From the NCBI GenBank assembly GCA_030841765.1, contig JAUUSS010000086.1, positions 1 to 10,220 of the forward strand: a stretch of DNA of 10,220 bases. The letters are read 5' to 3'. The notes below the pieces were generated by a model. The model did no database searches. It was given only the letters and a program-made list of their open reading frames with translations, and was not told the DNA's origin. This document shows positions 1-7,043 of the stretch, one piece after another. A program made the position numbers and the translations under genes. The stretch's first letter is position 1; each line of letters begins with the position of its first letter. This DNA is from Collinsella aerofaciens. GTDB taxonomy: Bacteria > Actinomycetota > Coriobacteriia > Coriobacteriales > Coriobacteriaceae.

Positions 1-108
1 AGCGAAAACGGCCCCAAGCGAGCAAGGTGACGTGAAAGAGGAGGGAAGCGTACTTTTGTACGCGACCGACGATTGAACGTCAGATTGCCGCTTGGGGGCG
101 TTTGCAGC
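1..108. repeat. Long nested inverted repeat (structured intergenic element)
   Basis: Nearly the whole stretch folds into one imperfect hairpin. Bases 4-20 pair with 89-105 (15 of 17 positions), 22-25 with 85-88, 28-33 (tgacgt) with 77-82 (acgtca), and 48-53 (gcgtac) with 58-63 (gtacgc) around a tttt loop. It lies just beyond the 3' end of the minus-strand dipeptidase gene. Parts recur at the other end of the window: bases 1-29 match 10100-10128 at 24 of 29 positions, and the 15-mer caaggtgacgtgaaa at 23-37 is identical at 10189-10203. It is therefore a dispersed intergenic repeat family. Whether it acts as RNA, as a terminator or as a selfish palindromic unit cannot be told from one window. 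Confidence 0.6.
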
Positions 109-117
109 GTCGAGCTG

Positions 118-143
118 TTACGCGGTTTGGTAAAACCGCGTAA
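118..143 (-). terminator. Perfect 11-bp hairpin after the dipeptidase gene
   Basis: The arms ttacgcggttt (118-128) and aaaccgcgtaa (133-143) are perfect complements around the 4-base loop ggta. The hairpin starts 3 bases beyond the TAG stop of the minus-strand dipeptidase gene. In the direction of transcription no T-run follows, so it is not a textbook intrinsic terminator. It may instead block 3' exonucleases or act together with the larger hairpin at 1-108. Confidence 0.4.
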
Positions 144-145
144 CC

Positions 146-1582
146 CTAAAGCTCTAATTCATTCAAACGGAGGATCGCAACAATATAGATCTTGAGCGCC
201 TGCTTGAGCTGTTCCTCGTTGGCGCACTCGTTGGGGCCGTGCATCTGGCCGCCCCATGCGGGCAGCTCCAGGCCGGTCTCCTCGGGGCCAAACGAGACGG
301 CGCGGGCAAAGTTGCGCGCGTACGTGCCGCCGCCCATGGCAAAGGGCTCGGCATGCTTGCCGGTGAACTCGTTATAGGTATCGATAAGCGCCTTCACGGC
401 CGGATCGTCGGCAGACACCGAGAACGGCACCTTCGCACGACCCACACGGCACGTCACGCCAAAACGGCCCACGAGCGGCTCGAGCTGCTCGCGGATGGTA
501 TCGGCACTCGTGCTGTCGGGGAAGCGCACGTCGATGACCTGCTCGATATGGCCATCCGCCACACGGATGACGCCAGCGTTGCAGGTAAGCGGGCCAAACG
601 CTGGGCTCGTCGCGTCGATACCCAGGCCGCGACCATAGGCATCCGCATGCACAAAGGCCAGGAACTTGACGAACTCGTGCTCGGCAGGCGTCAGCAGGCG
701 CTCGTCGCGTGCACCAAACGCGTCCTCGGCCTCGCGCAGATACGACACGATCAGGCCGACGGCATTGATCGTCCCCTCGGGCATCGAGGCGTGACCGCCA
801 ATACCGTGGGCGAAAATCTGCACATGACCATTGTCGAGAGCCGTGATCTCCAGGCGGTCAGCATTCTCGACCGGCGCCGGCAGCTCATCGGCGGCAATCG
901 CGAGCTCGCAGATAGACTGCGACGGAATGGCGTTGCTCGCCTCGGCACCGCTCCAGGACACAATGCGCCCGCCGTCGATCTTGGGGCTCACGAACGTCGC
1001 CCCAAACTGGCCCTTCTCAGCATTGCAGACCGGGAACTCGGCATCGGGCGTAAACAAAAAGTCGGGGTCTGCGTTGTTCTCCAGATAATGGTGAACGTCG
1101 GACATGCCCACTTCCTCATCGCAGCCCAGCAGCGCGCGGAAGGTGTAGCGCGGAACAATGCCGTGCTTGAGCAAGTAGGCGCCGGCGTAGAGTGACAATA
1201 CCGCCGGGCCCTTGTCGTCAATCACGCCGCGACCGAGCAGCCAGCCCTCGCGGCGCTCCATGGTGAACGGGTCGGTGTTCCAGCCAGGGCCGGCGGGAAC
1301 CACGTCCACGTGGCAGATAGTCGCGAGCTGTTTGTCGCCGCGGCCCGGGATATCGGCGATTCCCACATAGCCCTCGTCGTCGCTCGTCTGATAGCCGAGC
1401 TTCTGCGCGATGCCGAGCGCGCAATCGAGCGCGTCACGGACCGGGCGGCCAAACGGCGCGCCGGGCTCCGCATCGGCAGAAACTGCCACGGACGGATAAC
1501 TCACCAGCTGCTCGATATCGGCGACGACATCCTCCCAGACCTCGTCGACATACTCGGCAACGCTCTGCTCCACCTGATTCAT
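146..1582 (-). CDS. Sapep/PepV-like M20 family metallodipeptidase
   Basis: This 478-residue protein is predicted to be a cytoplasmic metal-dependent dipeptidase of the M20 family that hydrolyses dipeptides for amino-acid supply. The two-metal site of the PepV/Sapep group is visible in order: H91 and D93 in ICHVDVVPAG, D122 in GVIDDKGP, the catalytic/metal pair E156-E157 in GCDEEVG, D180 in TPDAEFP, and H448 in GGQMHGPNE. The spacing matches PepV closely, and the length is normal for that group (about 465-480). I chose the ATG at 1580-1582 because AAGGAGG (1589-1595) lies 6 bases upstream; the frame extends 15 codons further without a comparable ribosome site. The gene starts 54 bases after the HAD phosphatase stop, with no hairpin between them, so the two are probably co-transcribed. 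The exact substrate cannot be read from the sequence. Confidence 0.93.
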   Translation of the reverse strand: MNQVEQSVAEYVDEVWEDVVADIEQLVSYPSVAVSADAEPGAPFGRPVRDALDCALGIAQKLGYQTSDDEGYVGIADIPGRGDKQLATICHVDVVPAGPGWNTDPFTMERREGWLLGRGVIDDKGPAVLSLYAGAYLLKHGIVPRYTFRALLGCDEEVGMSDVHHYLENNADPDFLFTPDAEFPVCNAEKGQFGATFVSPKIDGGRIVSWSGAEASNAIPSQSICELAIAADELPAPVENADRLEITALDNGHVQIFAHGIGGHASMPEGTINAVGLIVSYLREAEDAFGARDERLLTPAEHEFVKFLAFVHADAYGRGLGIDATSPAFGPLTCNAGVIRVADGHIEQVIDVRFPDSTSADTIREQLEPLVGRFGVTCRVGRAKVPFSVSADDPAVKALIDTYNEFTGKHAEPFAMGGGTYARNFARAVSFGPEETGLELPAWGGQMHGPNECANEEQLKQALKIYIVAILRLNELEL

Positions 1583-1588
1583 GGACGA

Positions 1589-1595
1589 CCTCCTT
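1589..1595 (-). promoter_or_regulatory. Ribosome binding site of the dipeptidase gene
   Basis: On the minus strand this reads AAGGAGG, a near-perfect Shine-Dalgarno sequence 6 bases before the ATG at 1582. It decides the start in favour of MNQVEQ rather than the upstream in-frame methionine at 1627. Confidence 0.85.
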
Positions 1596-1636
1596 ACCAA
1601 TGAGCGGCGAGCGTGCCCGCCCCTCACATCAAATAC

Positions 1637-2305
1637 CTATATAGCGAAAAGTTTAGCAAGCTCGGCCACCGAGTGCACCACTGCATCGGCACCCGCCGCC
1701 TCGTGCTCGCCCGGCGCCGCCGCGCCCGAATAGATACCAATGCACGGCACGCTCATCGCGTGCGCGCCCTCGACGTCGTTAAAGCGATCGCCGATCATCA
1801 CGGCATCGCCCGCGGCCGCACCCAAGGCCGCCAACGCGTCGCGGACCGAATCGGCCTTGGTCTCGCGACCCTGCGGCGGATTCATGCCAACCACCGCCTC
1901 AAACTGAGAAAGCCCGAGCTCACGCACCATGTCGATGCACTTTGCCTCCATGCGCGACGTCGCCACGGCCAAGCGCTTGCCCTGGGCGACCAACCCATCC
2001 AGCAGCTCGGGGATCCCGTCAAACACGGGATACTCCTCCGGTCCCAGCTCGTCAAAAAAGGCGCGGTACTCGTCGGCCACCACAAGCGACTCCTCGCGGG
2101 AGAAGCCATAAAAGTCGTGAAAACTCTTCCACAGGGGCGGCCCGATCATGCGACGCAGGTCACCCATCTGCGCCTCCGAAAACCCGCGTGCAGCCAGCGT
2201 CTTGCGCGTCGAGGTCATCACCGCCCGACCCGTATCGGCCACCGTGCCATCAAAATCAAACAGCACGACCGGCCGTTTGCATATCTCCAGCGCCTCCATC
2301 GGCAT
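1637..2305 (-). CDS. HAD-superfamily phosphatase (phosphoglycolate phosphatase-like)
   Basis: A haloacid-dehalogenase-type hydrolase, probably a small-metabolite phosphatase in the cytoplasm. From the ATG at 2305 (222 residues) the four HAD motifs are present: D17 and D19 in FDFDGT (nucleophile and acid/base), T116 in VATSR, K150, and G172-D173 with N176-D177 in IGDRFND (Mg binding). Residues of about 25-90 form a helical C1-type cap, which suggests a small soluble substrate such as phosphoglycolate or a sugar phosphate. The start is not certain: a GGGGAAGAGGG purine tract serves either the ATG at 2305 or the ATG two codons later (2299). A GTG at 2332 extends the frame but lacks its own ribosome site. 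It appears to be the first gene of an operon with the dipeptidase and is divergent from degV. The substrate cannot be assigned from the sequence. Confidence 0.88.
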   Translation of the reverse strand: MPMEALEICKRPVVLFDFDGTVADTGRAVMTSTRKTLAARGFSEAQMGDLRRMIGPPLWKSFHDFYGFSREESLVVADEYRAFFDELGPEEYPVFDGIPELLDGLVAQGKRLAVATSRMEAKCIDMVRELGLSQFEAVVGMNPPQGRETKADSVRDALAALGAAAGDAVMIGDRFNDVEGAHAMSVPCIGIYSGAAAPGEHEAAGADAVVHSVAELAKLFAI

Positions 2306-2340
2306 CCCTCTTCCCCAGTTGACGATTTCCACACCGACAC

Positions 2341-2369
2341 TTCAAACTGTTGACTATTCAACAATTGAA
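2341..2369. promoter_or_regulatory. Cluster of inverted half-sites between divergent genes
   Basis: TTCAA (2341-2345), TTGA (2351-2354 region), TTCAA (2357-2361) and TTGAA (2365-2369) alternate, forming two overlapping inverted repeats: gttga/tcaac (2349-2353 with 2358-2362) and ttcaa/ttgaa (2357-2361 with 2365-2369). They lie between the HAD and degV starts, where a repressor could control both directions. No regulator gene is nearby, so the binding protein is unknown. Confidence 0.35.
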
Positions 2370-2371
2370 CC

Positions 2372-2399
2372 TAGAAATGTGGAACGACTCCACTATACT
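2372..2399 (+). promoter_or_regulatory. Predicted degV promoter with overlapping inverted repeat
   Basis: The -10 is TATACT at 2394-2399. The best -35 is TAGAAA at 2372-2377, four of six consensus bases with 16-base spacing. The spacer holds a perfect inverted repeat, gtgga (2379-2383) and tccac (2389-2393), directly against the -10, a position suited to an operator. The leader to the ATG at 2456 would be about 50 bases. Confidence 0.5.
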
Positions 2400-2455
2400 T
2401 GTCGCACTTTGCTCTCAGAAGGCGGCGCCGTCGCGCCCCAACGAAAGGTGCAATT

Positions 2456-3316
2456 ATGTCTTTTGCCATCATAACCGACTCCACGTCGGACATCTCCCCC
2501 GCCCGCGCCCAAGAGCTCGGCATTTACGTGATTCCGCTGCATGTGATTATCGAGGGCGAGGACCTGCTCGACCAGGTGCAGATTACCGCCCAAGAGTACG
2601 TCGCCCGCATGGCCGGCTCCGAGCAGCTGCCGCACACCTCGCAGCCGAGTGCCGGCGAGTTCAAGGAACTCTTTGACCGCGTGCGCGCCGACGGCCACGA
2701 TAGCGCCATCTTTATCTCGCTGTGCAGCGAGTGGTCCGCCTGCTACGCCAACGCCAGCCTGACGGCCGAGACGCACGAGCTCGACGTGCGCTGCATCGAC
2801 TCGCGCACCGGCTCGGGCGCCGAGGGCCTGCTGGTGGAGTACGCGCTGGCCATGCGCGAGGACGGCCGCAGCCTGGACGAGACCGAGGCGCAAATCCGCG
2901 CGACGCTGCCCGACGCCCACCTGCTGCTGATTCCCCGCACGCTCGAGAATCTCGTTAAGAACGGCCGCGCGCCCAAGCTCGCCGGCCAGCTCACGCAAAT
3001 GCTCAACATTCGCCTGGCCGTTTCGCCGGAGTGGAAATCGGGCGAGATCAAGGCCATAAAAAAGGGCCGCGGTGCCAAGCGCATCGTTACCAACACCATG
3101 GCCGATTGCCTCGCATTTTTGGCCGAGTATCCGGGCTCCAGCGTGCGCGTGCTCACGACCGGCGCCGCCGAGGAGCAGGAGCTTGTCAACGAGGCACTCG
3201 CGGGTCAGGATTACGTAGACGCCGGCACCGGCCCCATCGGCTGCACCATCGCCACCCACGTAGGCGTCGACGCCATCGCCATCAGCTACTGCCCCCGCTA
3301 CCAGCCAACTCACTAG
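2456..3316 (+). CDS. DegV family fatty-acid-binding protein
   Basis: A 286-residue DegV/EDD-fold protein. In Firmicutes, members of this family (FakB) bind a fatty acid and present it to the kinase FakA for phosphorylation and entry into phospholipid synthesis; that role here is inferred from family membership. Family signatures are visible: IITDSTSDIS at 5-14, with S9/T10 near the ligand head group; TSQPS at 61-65; a serine-rich SLCSEWSACYANA segment at 89-101; and GPIGCTIATHVGVDAI at 259-274 near the C terminus. The length is typical (about 280-290). I chose the ATG at 2456 because AAAGGTG (2444-2450) precedes it by 5 bases; the 19 upstream in-frame codons are arginine-rich and have no ribosome site. 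The gene stands alone, followed by two strong hairpins (3330-3396, 3415-3470). No fakA-like gene is in the window. Confidence 0.92.
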   Translation: MSFAIITDSTSDISPARAQELGIYVIPLHVIIEGEDLLDQVQITAQEYVARMAGSEQLPHTSQPSAGEFKELFDRVRADGHDSAIFISLCSEWSACYANASLTAETHELDVRCIDSRTGSGAEGLLVEYALAMREDGRSLDETEAQIRATLPDAHLLLIPRTLENLVKNGRAPKLAGQLTQMLNIRLAVSPEWKSGEIKAIKKGRGAKRIVTNTMADCLAFLAEYPGSSVRVLTTGAAEEQELVNEALAGQDYVDAGTGPIGCTIATHVGVDAIAISYCPRYQPTH

Positions 3317-3329
3317 GGACGCCCACATC

Positions 3330-3396
3330 AGTTGCGGTGGAATAGGGACTGTTTTTGGCTTATTAGCCGCCAATCAATCCCTATTCCACCGCAACT
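3330..3396. repeat. 67-bp palindromic repeat, copy 1
   Basis: The perfect 19-bp terminal arms agttgcggtggaataggga (3330-3348) and its complement (3378-3396) enclose an inner stem, ttggc (3355-3359) with gccaa (3369-3373). It begins 13 bases after the degV stop. A second copy in the same orientation lies at 7028-7094 and differs at only three positions. There is no coding capacity. It may be a REP- or MITE-like unit, and its place between convergent genes also suits a two-way terminator. Confidence 0.8.
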
Positions 3397-3414
3397 TAGA
3401 AGCAGTTCGTTTGA

Positions 3415-3470
3415 GACGGGGCTAAAAAGACTGGTATCAAACGTTTCAGACCAGTCTTTTTAGCCCCGTC
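3415..3470. repeat. Hairpin with perfect 21-bp arms, possible bidirectional terminator
   Basis: Bases 3415-3435 are the exact complement of 3450-3470, around a 14-base loop that itself contains aaacgttt. Each arm has a run of five A or T next to a gggg/cccc block, so both transcripts would end in a strong stem with an internal U-run. It lies between degV (plus) and the LOG-gene fragment (minus), where a two-way terminator is expected. It is unrelated in sequence to the neighbouring 67-bp repeat. Confidence 0.6.
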
Positions 3471-3483
3471 CCATTTTAGCTAC

Positions 3484-3613
3484 TCTACATCAGCCCGCTC
3501 AGGGCGATGTCGACGGCCTCGTTGAGGTCGTCAGTAATGTGTACCAGATCCGGATCGAGCGGGCTGATCATACCGGCGCTCATCACCGGGCCGTTGGGCC
3601 AGTCGAACAGACC
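3484..3613. repeat. Direct repeat, left copy (LOG gene 3' end)
   Basis: These 130 bases match 7831-7960 at 120 positions without a gap and in the same orientation. They include the stop codon and last 42 codons of the LOG-family gene. With the right copy they bracket the accessory island. Confidence 0.9.
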
Positions 3614-3629
3614 CCCTCGCGGTACCCAC
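3485..3629 (-). pseudogene. Truncated 3' fragment of a LOG-family gene
   Basis: Read on the minus strand, this ends with 42 codons equivalent to residues 211-252 of the intact LOG protein at 7832-8590, including the TAG stop; only two residues differ (P for L in FDWxNGP, A for T in MSxGM). Just upstream the match resumes over ggtacccac (3621-3629, versus ggtgcccac) after an apparent 5-base deletion that shifts the frame, and then it ends. The catalytic PGGxGT region is absent, so no function is expected. An in-frame ATG lies about 100 bases further upstream, but the residues it adds resemble nothing. The remnant is best read as the old end of the LOG gene, displaced by an insertion. Confidence 0.85.
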
Positions 3630-4031
3630 TGGACAAAAATGGCAAATATGAGTACTGCCACCAAATTAGTAGCAGCAAAATCTCGCCGGAATCGATCGTT
3701 TCGATTAATTTCACGCCTTGCCAAGGCTCAAAATGCCGTGTTTGGTGGGTTAGATATATAGAATAATGTCGAATTGGCATTCTATTCTTGCCAAATATTA
3801 TGAGACTACATTAACAGCAGTACTCACATTTGACGTTATTTGACCACGGGGTCATTCGAAAACCCCTCCCCACGCCGCCAACCCGCCCCATAGCCGTCAA
3901 AAACCTTTAACAACAGCCGCCGCACGTTTTGGCACCGGCTGATTGCCACTCACGGATCGGTACCCCACTATTACCGAACCAAAATCGAAGTCGCGTATCT
4001 CATAAAGCTGAAATGACGTACCCTCATCCCA
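3630..4031. other. Non-coding AT-richer stretch upstream of the TOTE gene
   Basis: I see no convincing gene here. It contains several small inverted repeats: aatcga/tcgatt (3690-3695, 3701-3706), gcctt/aaggc (3715-3719, 3723-3727) and ttggca/tgccaa (3774-3779, 3789-3794), the last with operator-like 9-base spacing. A tandem tttgac appears near 3822-3840. No clear -35/-10 pair with good spacing leads into the gene at 4032. Short frames on the minus strand (for example 3897-4079) lack a ribosome site and a recognisable product. It probably holds the promoter and control region of the primase-helicase. Confidence 0.4.
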
Positions 4032-7000
4032 ATGAACGCTGATAAGAATGGCTTTCAAATGAGCAACGGCACGCATCAATACGCCCTTTTCGGGAGCGCC
4101 CTATTCAAATTCAATAAAACGGTCGTCCACGCTTCGGATCCGTGCAAGCAAATCGTTATCTGCAGCAGCGGTCCAGACATCCGTTATACAACGCTGGAAG
4201 AATGGGAGAAAGCTGGCGATTCTTTCGATAGACGGGCGCAGATCGAAGATATCGTCACCAGCGCAAGCCCAGCGCGCGACAAACTCGAGCTCTTCCGCAA
4301 TCTCTTTACTGGTCGCAAAGATGTCTACGCTCATGGGTACCGCAGAAAAGACGGAGGAATTGGCTATACGCCCGCCTGCGCAAATGAGTGGAAGTCAGGC
4401 ATTTGCCCCAAAGCAAGCCACCAGAGAGTCAAATGCACGGAATGCAGCAGCCGCGTCTTCCCCGAGTTGAGCGATGCCGCGATCATCGCCCATTTCAGAG
4501 GCAATGACGATAGGCTTCGAGACGTTATAGGCCAATATGTGCTCGATAAAGACAGTAACACGAAAGTCCTGGTCATCGATTTTGACGGAGCCGATTGGAA
4601 AGAAGCGACGAAAGCCATTCGACATGTCGCAAAAAGCCACGGAATCGATGTCGCAGTTGAGCGATCGAGATCGGGCGACGGCGCACATGTCTGGTTTTTC
4701 TTCCTAGAGCTCGTCAGCGCAAAGACCGCACGAGATTTTGGAAGCAGCCTTATCACCGAAGCGGCGATACTGAACAAGACAATCACCTTCAAAGCATTTG
4801 ACCGAATGCTGCCCGCGCAGTCCACCATTCCTGAGGGCGGCTTTGGAAATCTCATAGCGCTGCCTTTTCAAGGAAAAGCGCAGCGAAAAGGGAACAGCGT
4901 ATTTGTTGACGAGCAATTTGAGCCCTTTCCCGATCAATGGCTTTACCTTTCGCAAATCCAGTTAATCCCGCGCGTGACGGTGCAAAATCTGATCGAGAGC
5001 ATCGAAAATAGGTCACATGGAATAGCAGCTGTTGCGGCGGCAAACACCGGTGTGCCACATTCCCAGAGACTGCGAAAGCGGCTTCCGCTCACACCGCGGG
5101 ACTTCCCGTCATCGCTGTCCGTCACGCAGACCGATATGCTCTATATCCCCGAAAAATCTCTGAGTCCCGCAGCTCAAATGGAAGTCCGCAGGCTTGCAAC
5201 ATTTGCCAACCCAGAATTCTTCCGCGCACAATCTATGCATCAATCGGTATTCGGCAAACCGCGGTTCATAGACCTCAGCGAACTTAGAGATGGCTACGTC
5301 GCGATTCCCAGAGGCTGCAAGGTTCAACTTGAGCGGCTGCTTCAAGAAGCCGGCGTTTCTGCCCACTATTCAGACAAACGCAAGTCGAGCCATCCAATTG
5401 CGATGGCATTTAAAGGGACTCTTCGCCCTGAACAGCAAATTGTCGCTGAACAGATGCTCAGCTATGAAGACGGGATCATGTCCGCACCGACGGGGTTCGG
5501 CAAAACCGTCATCGGAGCTTATCTTATTGCTGCCATTGGTCTTCCAACGCTCGTCATCGTTCCTAAAACTGCGCTCATTGCCCAATGGAAATCCCAACTC
5601 GAACGATTTCTCGACATCACGGACAACAGAGAGCCCGTCCGAACCCCAAAGGGACGAATCAGCAAAAGACAGCCTCCGCTCATTGGGCAAATCGGAGGAG
5701 GCAAGACCGCCATAAGCCGTCTCATCGACATTGCTTCATTCCAGTCGCTATCCGGCAAGGATCCCCAAACCGGCGAGTCATTAGCCAAGGAGTTCGTTCG
5801 CGATTACAGTCTCATCATCTGTGACGAATGCCACCATGCGGCCGCGCCACAGCTTGAGCTTGTCCTCAAGTCCGCTCCTGCCAAATATGTATATGGCCTT
5901 TCCGCAACGCCCGAGCGTTCGGACGGACTCACGCGGGCACTCTCGATGCTCTGCGGCCCGGTTCGCTATGTCGTCGATCCAAAAACGCAAGCAATCCAAC
6001 AGGGGATTCAGCGCATTGTTAGACCGCGTTTCACCGGAATTCGATTACCCACCTACGGACCAGGAGCATCCTTTAACCAAATTCTCGATCTCCTGTGTGT
6101 ACACGCCGCGAGAAACGAAGCAATTATCGAGGACGCCCTCGAGGCCGCATCAAACGGCCGGCATCCGCTTGTGCTATCTAAAAGAAAAAAGCATGCCGAA
6201 GAGCTATGCAGGCTACTTCAAAGCCGTGGACACGAACCCATACTCTTAACCGGAGAAATCGACGCCAAAGAAAGAAAAGCAATACTGAAGAGTCTTCCCA
6301 GCTTTGAGCATGATCATCGAATCATCGTCGCAACTGAAAGTCTTCTGGGCGAGGGCTTCGACCTGTCTTACCTTGACACTTTGCTCATTGCCACTCCAAT
6401 ATCTTGGGACGGCAGCATAACGCAGCAGGCAGGTAGGCTACACAGAAGCCACGAGGGCAAACAGCGGGTTGAGATATTCGACTATGTTGACCTGTCGATA
6501 CCCATGTTCGCGCGCATGTACCAAAAGAGGCTCAAGACCTACGCCAAGCTGGGGTATGAAGTCTTTGCGGCAAACGACAACAGACAGGACGATCGAAACA
6601 TCCTCGTTAGGTCGGCAAGAGCCGTGGAGGCTTTAGTGAATGACATCGAGAACGCATCGAAAAGCATTTTTATTGCCGCACCCTACGCGTCCGCCGCATG
6701 CCTTGAAAAGCTCGCCGCTGCACTCGCGGATGCCGCTACCCGTGGAATTGCCCTTGAGATTTCTATTGCTTCAACTCCACGCGATGACGTGAAAGCGATT
6801 TTTGCCGAGATGAACGTCAACTATCTCATCAAAGCCGAAGGACGCCTGTGCGCATCAGTGATTGACGAGGAAACTGTCTGGTACGGAGCTATTCCGTTGC
6901 TGGCTTTCCCAAAGAAAGAAGACTGCAGCATTCGTTTCAAAAGCAGCGAAGTCGCAGCCGAGCTTTTGAGCGAAATTCAGCGAAAAGTGGAACCGGAGGC

Positions 7001-7043
7001 CGCGGCGACGAACGGGGTACCCCCAGCAGTTGCGGTGAAATAG
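4032..7043 (+). CDS. TOTE-type primase (AEP)-SF2 helicase with degenerate PLD-like tail
   Basis: A 1003-residue multidomain nucleic-acid enzyme. Residues about 85-310 form an archaeo-eukaryotic primase domain of the TOTE conflict type: a four-cysteine probable zinc knuckle (C116, C125, C135, C138), the metal-binding D183/D185 in VIDFDG, S214 to H219 in SRSGDGAHVWFFF, and PEGGFGNLIALPFQG at 267-281. Residues about 460-840 are a complete SF2 helicase: Walker A APTGFGKT (485-492), DECHH (598-602), SATPER (624-629), and QQAGRLHR (798-805). Residues about 855-985 resemble a phospholipase-D-like domain, but the HKD motif reads RLCASVID (938-945): H and K are replaced, while D945 and YG (951-952) remain. 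TOTE proteins are predicted, not proven here, to act in conflict with invading DNA. The start is uncertain: neither ATG 4032 nor ATG 4059 has a good ribosome site. The last six codons and the stop lie in or next to the 67-bp repeat. Codon use is less GC-biased than in the neighbours, suggesting transfer. Confidence 0.88.
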   Translation: MNADKNGFQMSNGTHQYALFGSALFKFNKTVVHASDPCKQIVICSSGPDIRYTTLEEWEKAGDSFDRRAQIEDIVTSASPARDKLELFRNLFTGRKDVYAHGYRRKDGGIGYTPACANEWKSGICPKASHQRVKCTECSSRVFPELSDAAIIAHFRGNDDRLRDVIGQYVLDKDSNTKVLVIDFDGADWKEATKAIRHVAKSHGIDVAVERSRSGDGAHVWFFFLELVSAKTARDFGSSLITEAAILNKTITFKAFDRMLPAQSTIPEGGFGNLIALPFQGKAQRKGNSVFVDEQFEPFPDQWLYLSQIQLIPRVTVQNLIESIENRSHGIAAVAAANTGVPHSQRLRKRLPLTPRDFPSSLSVTQTDMLYIPEKSLSPAAQMEVRRLATFANPEFFRAQSMHQSVFGKPRFIDLSELRDGYVAIPRGCKVQLERLLQEAGVSAHYSDKRKSSHPIAMAFKGTLRPEQQIVAEQMLSYEDGIMSAPTGFGKTVIGAYLIAAIGLPTLVIVPKTALIAQWKSQLERFLDITDNREPVRTPKGRISKRQPPLIGQIGGGKTAISRLIDIASFQSLSGKDPQTGESLAKEFVRDYSLIICDECHHAAAPQLELVLKSAPAKYVYGLSATPERSDGLTRALSMLCGPVRYVVDPKTQAIQQGIQRIVRPRFTGIRLPTYGPGASFNQILDLLCVHAARNEAIIEDALEAASNGRHPLVLSKRKKHAEELCRLLQSRGHEPILLTGEIDAKERKAILKSLPSFEHDHRIIVATESLLGEGFDLSYLDTLLIATPISWDGSITQQAGRLHRSHEGKQRVEIFDYVDLSIPMFARMYQKRLKTYAKLGYEVFAANDNRQDDRNILVRSARAVEALVNDIENASKSIFIAAPYASAACLEKLAAALADAATRGIALEISIASTPRDDVKAIFAEMNVNYLIKAEGRLCASVIDEETVWYGAIPLLAFPKKEDCSIRFKSSEVAAELLSEIQRKVEPEAAATNGVPPAVAVK

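Noticed and set aside
239..1195. 318-residue open frame on the plus strand opposite the dipeptidase
   Set aside because: It is the complement of a GC-rich, well-supported M20 gene, has no ribosome site and gives a low-complexity product rich in R, H and A.
2393..3373. 326-residue open frame on the minus strand opposite degV
   Set aside because: It is an alanine/glycine/valine-rich shadow of the degV frame with no recognisable domain, and it runs through the 67-bp palindrome.
3485..3724. 79-residue frame extending the LOG fragment to an upstream ATG
   Set aside because: The added N-terminal residues resemble nothing, no ribosome site is present and the catalytic part is missing; it is treated as a pseudogene remnant.
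3897..4079. 60-residue minus-strand frame overlapping the start of the primase-helicase
   Set aside because: The product looks plausible in composition but matches no family I know, has no Shine-Dalgarno sequence and overlaps a strong gene.
5685..5708. Second P-loop-like GQIGGGKT in the helicase (residues 552-559)
   Set aside because: It lies between motifs Ia and II where this helicase family has a conserved GGGK turn; the true Walker A is at 485-492.
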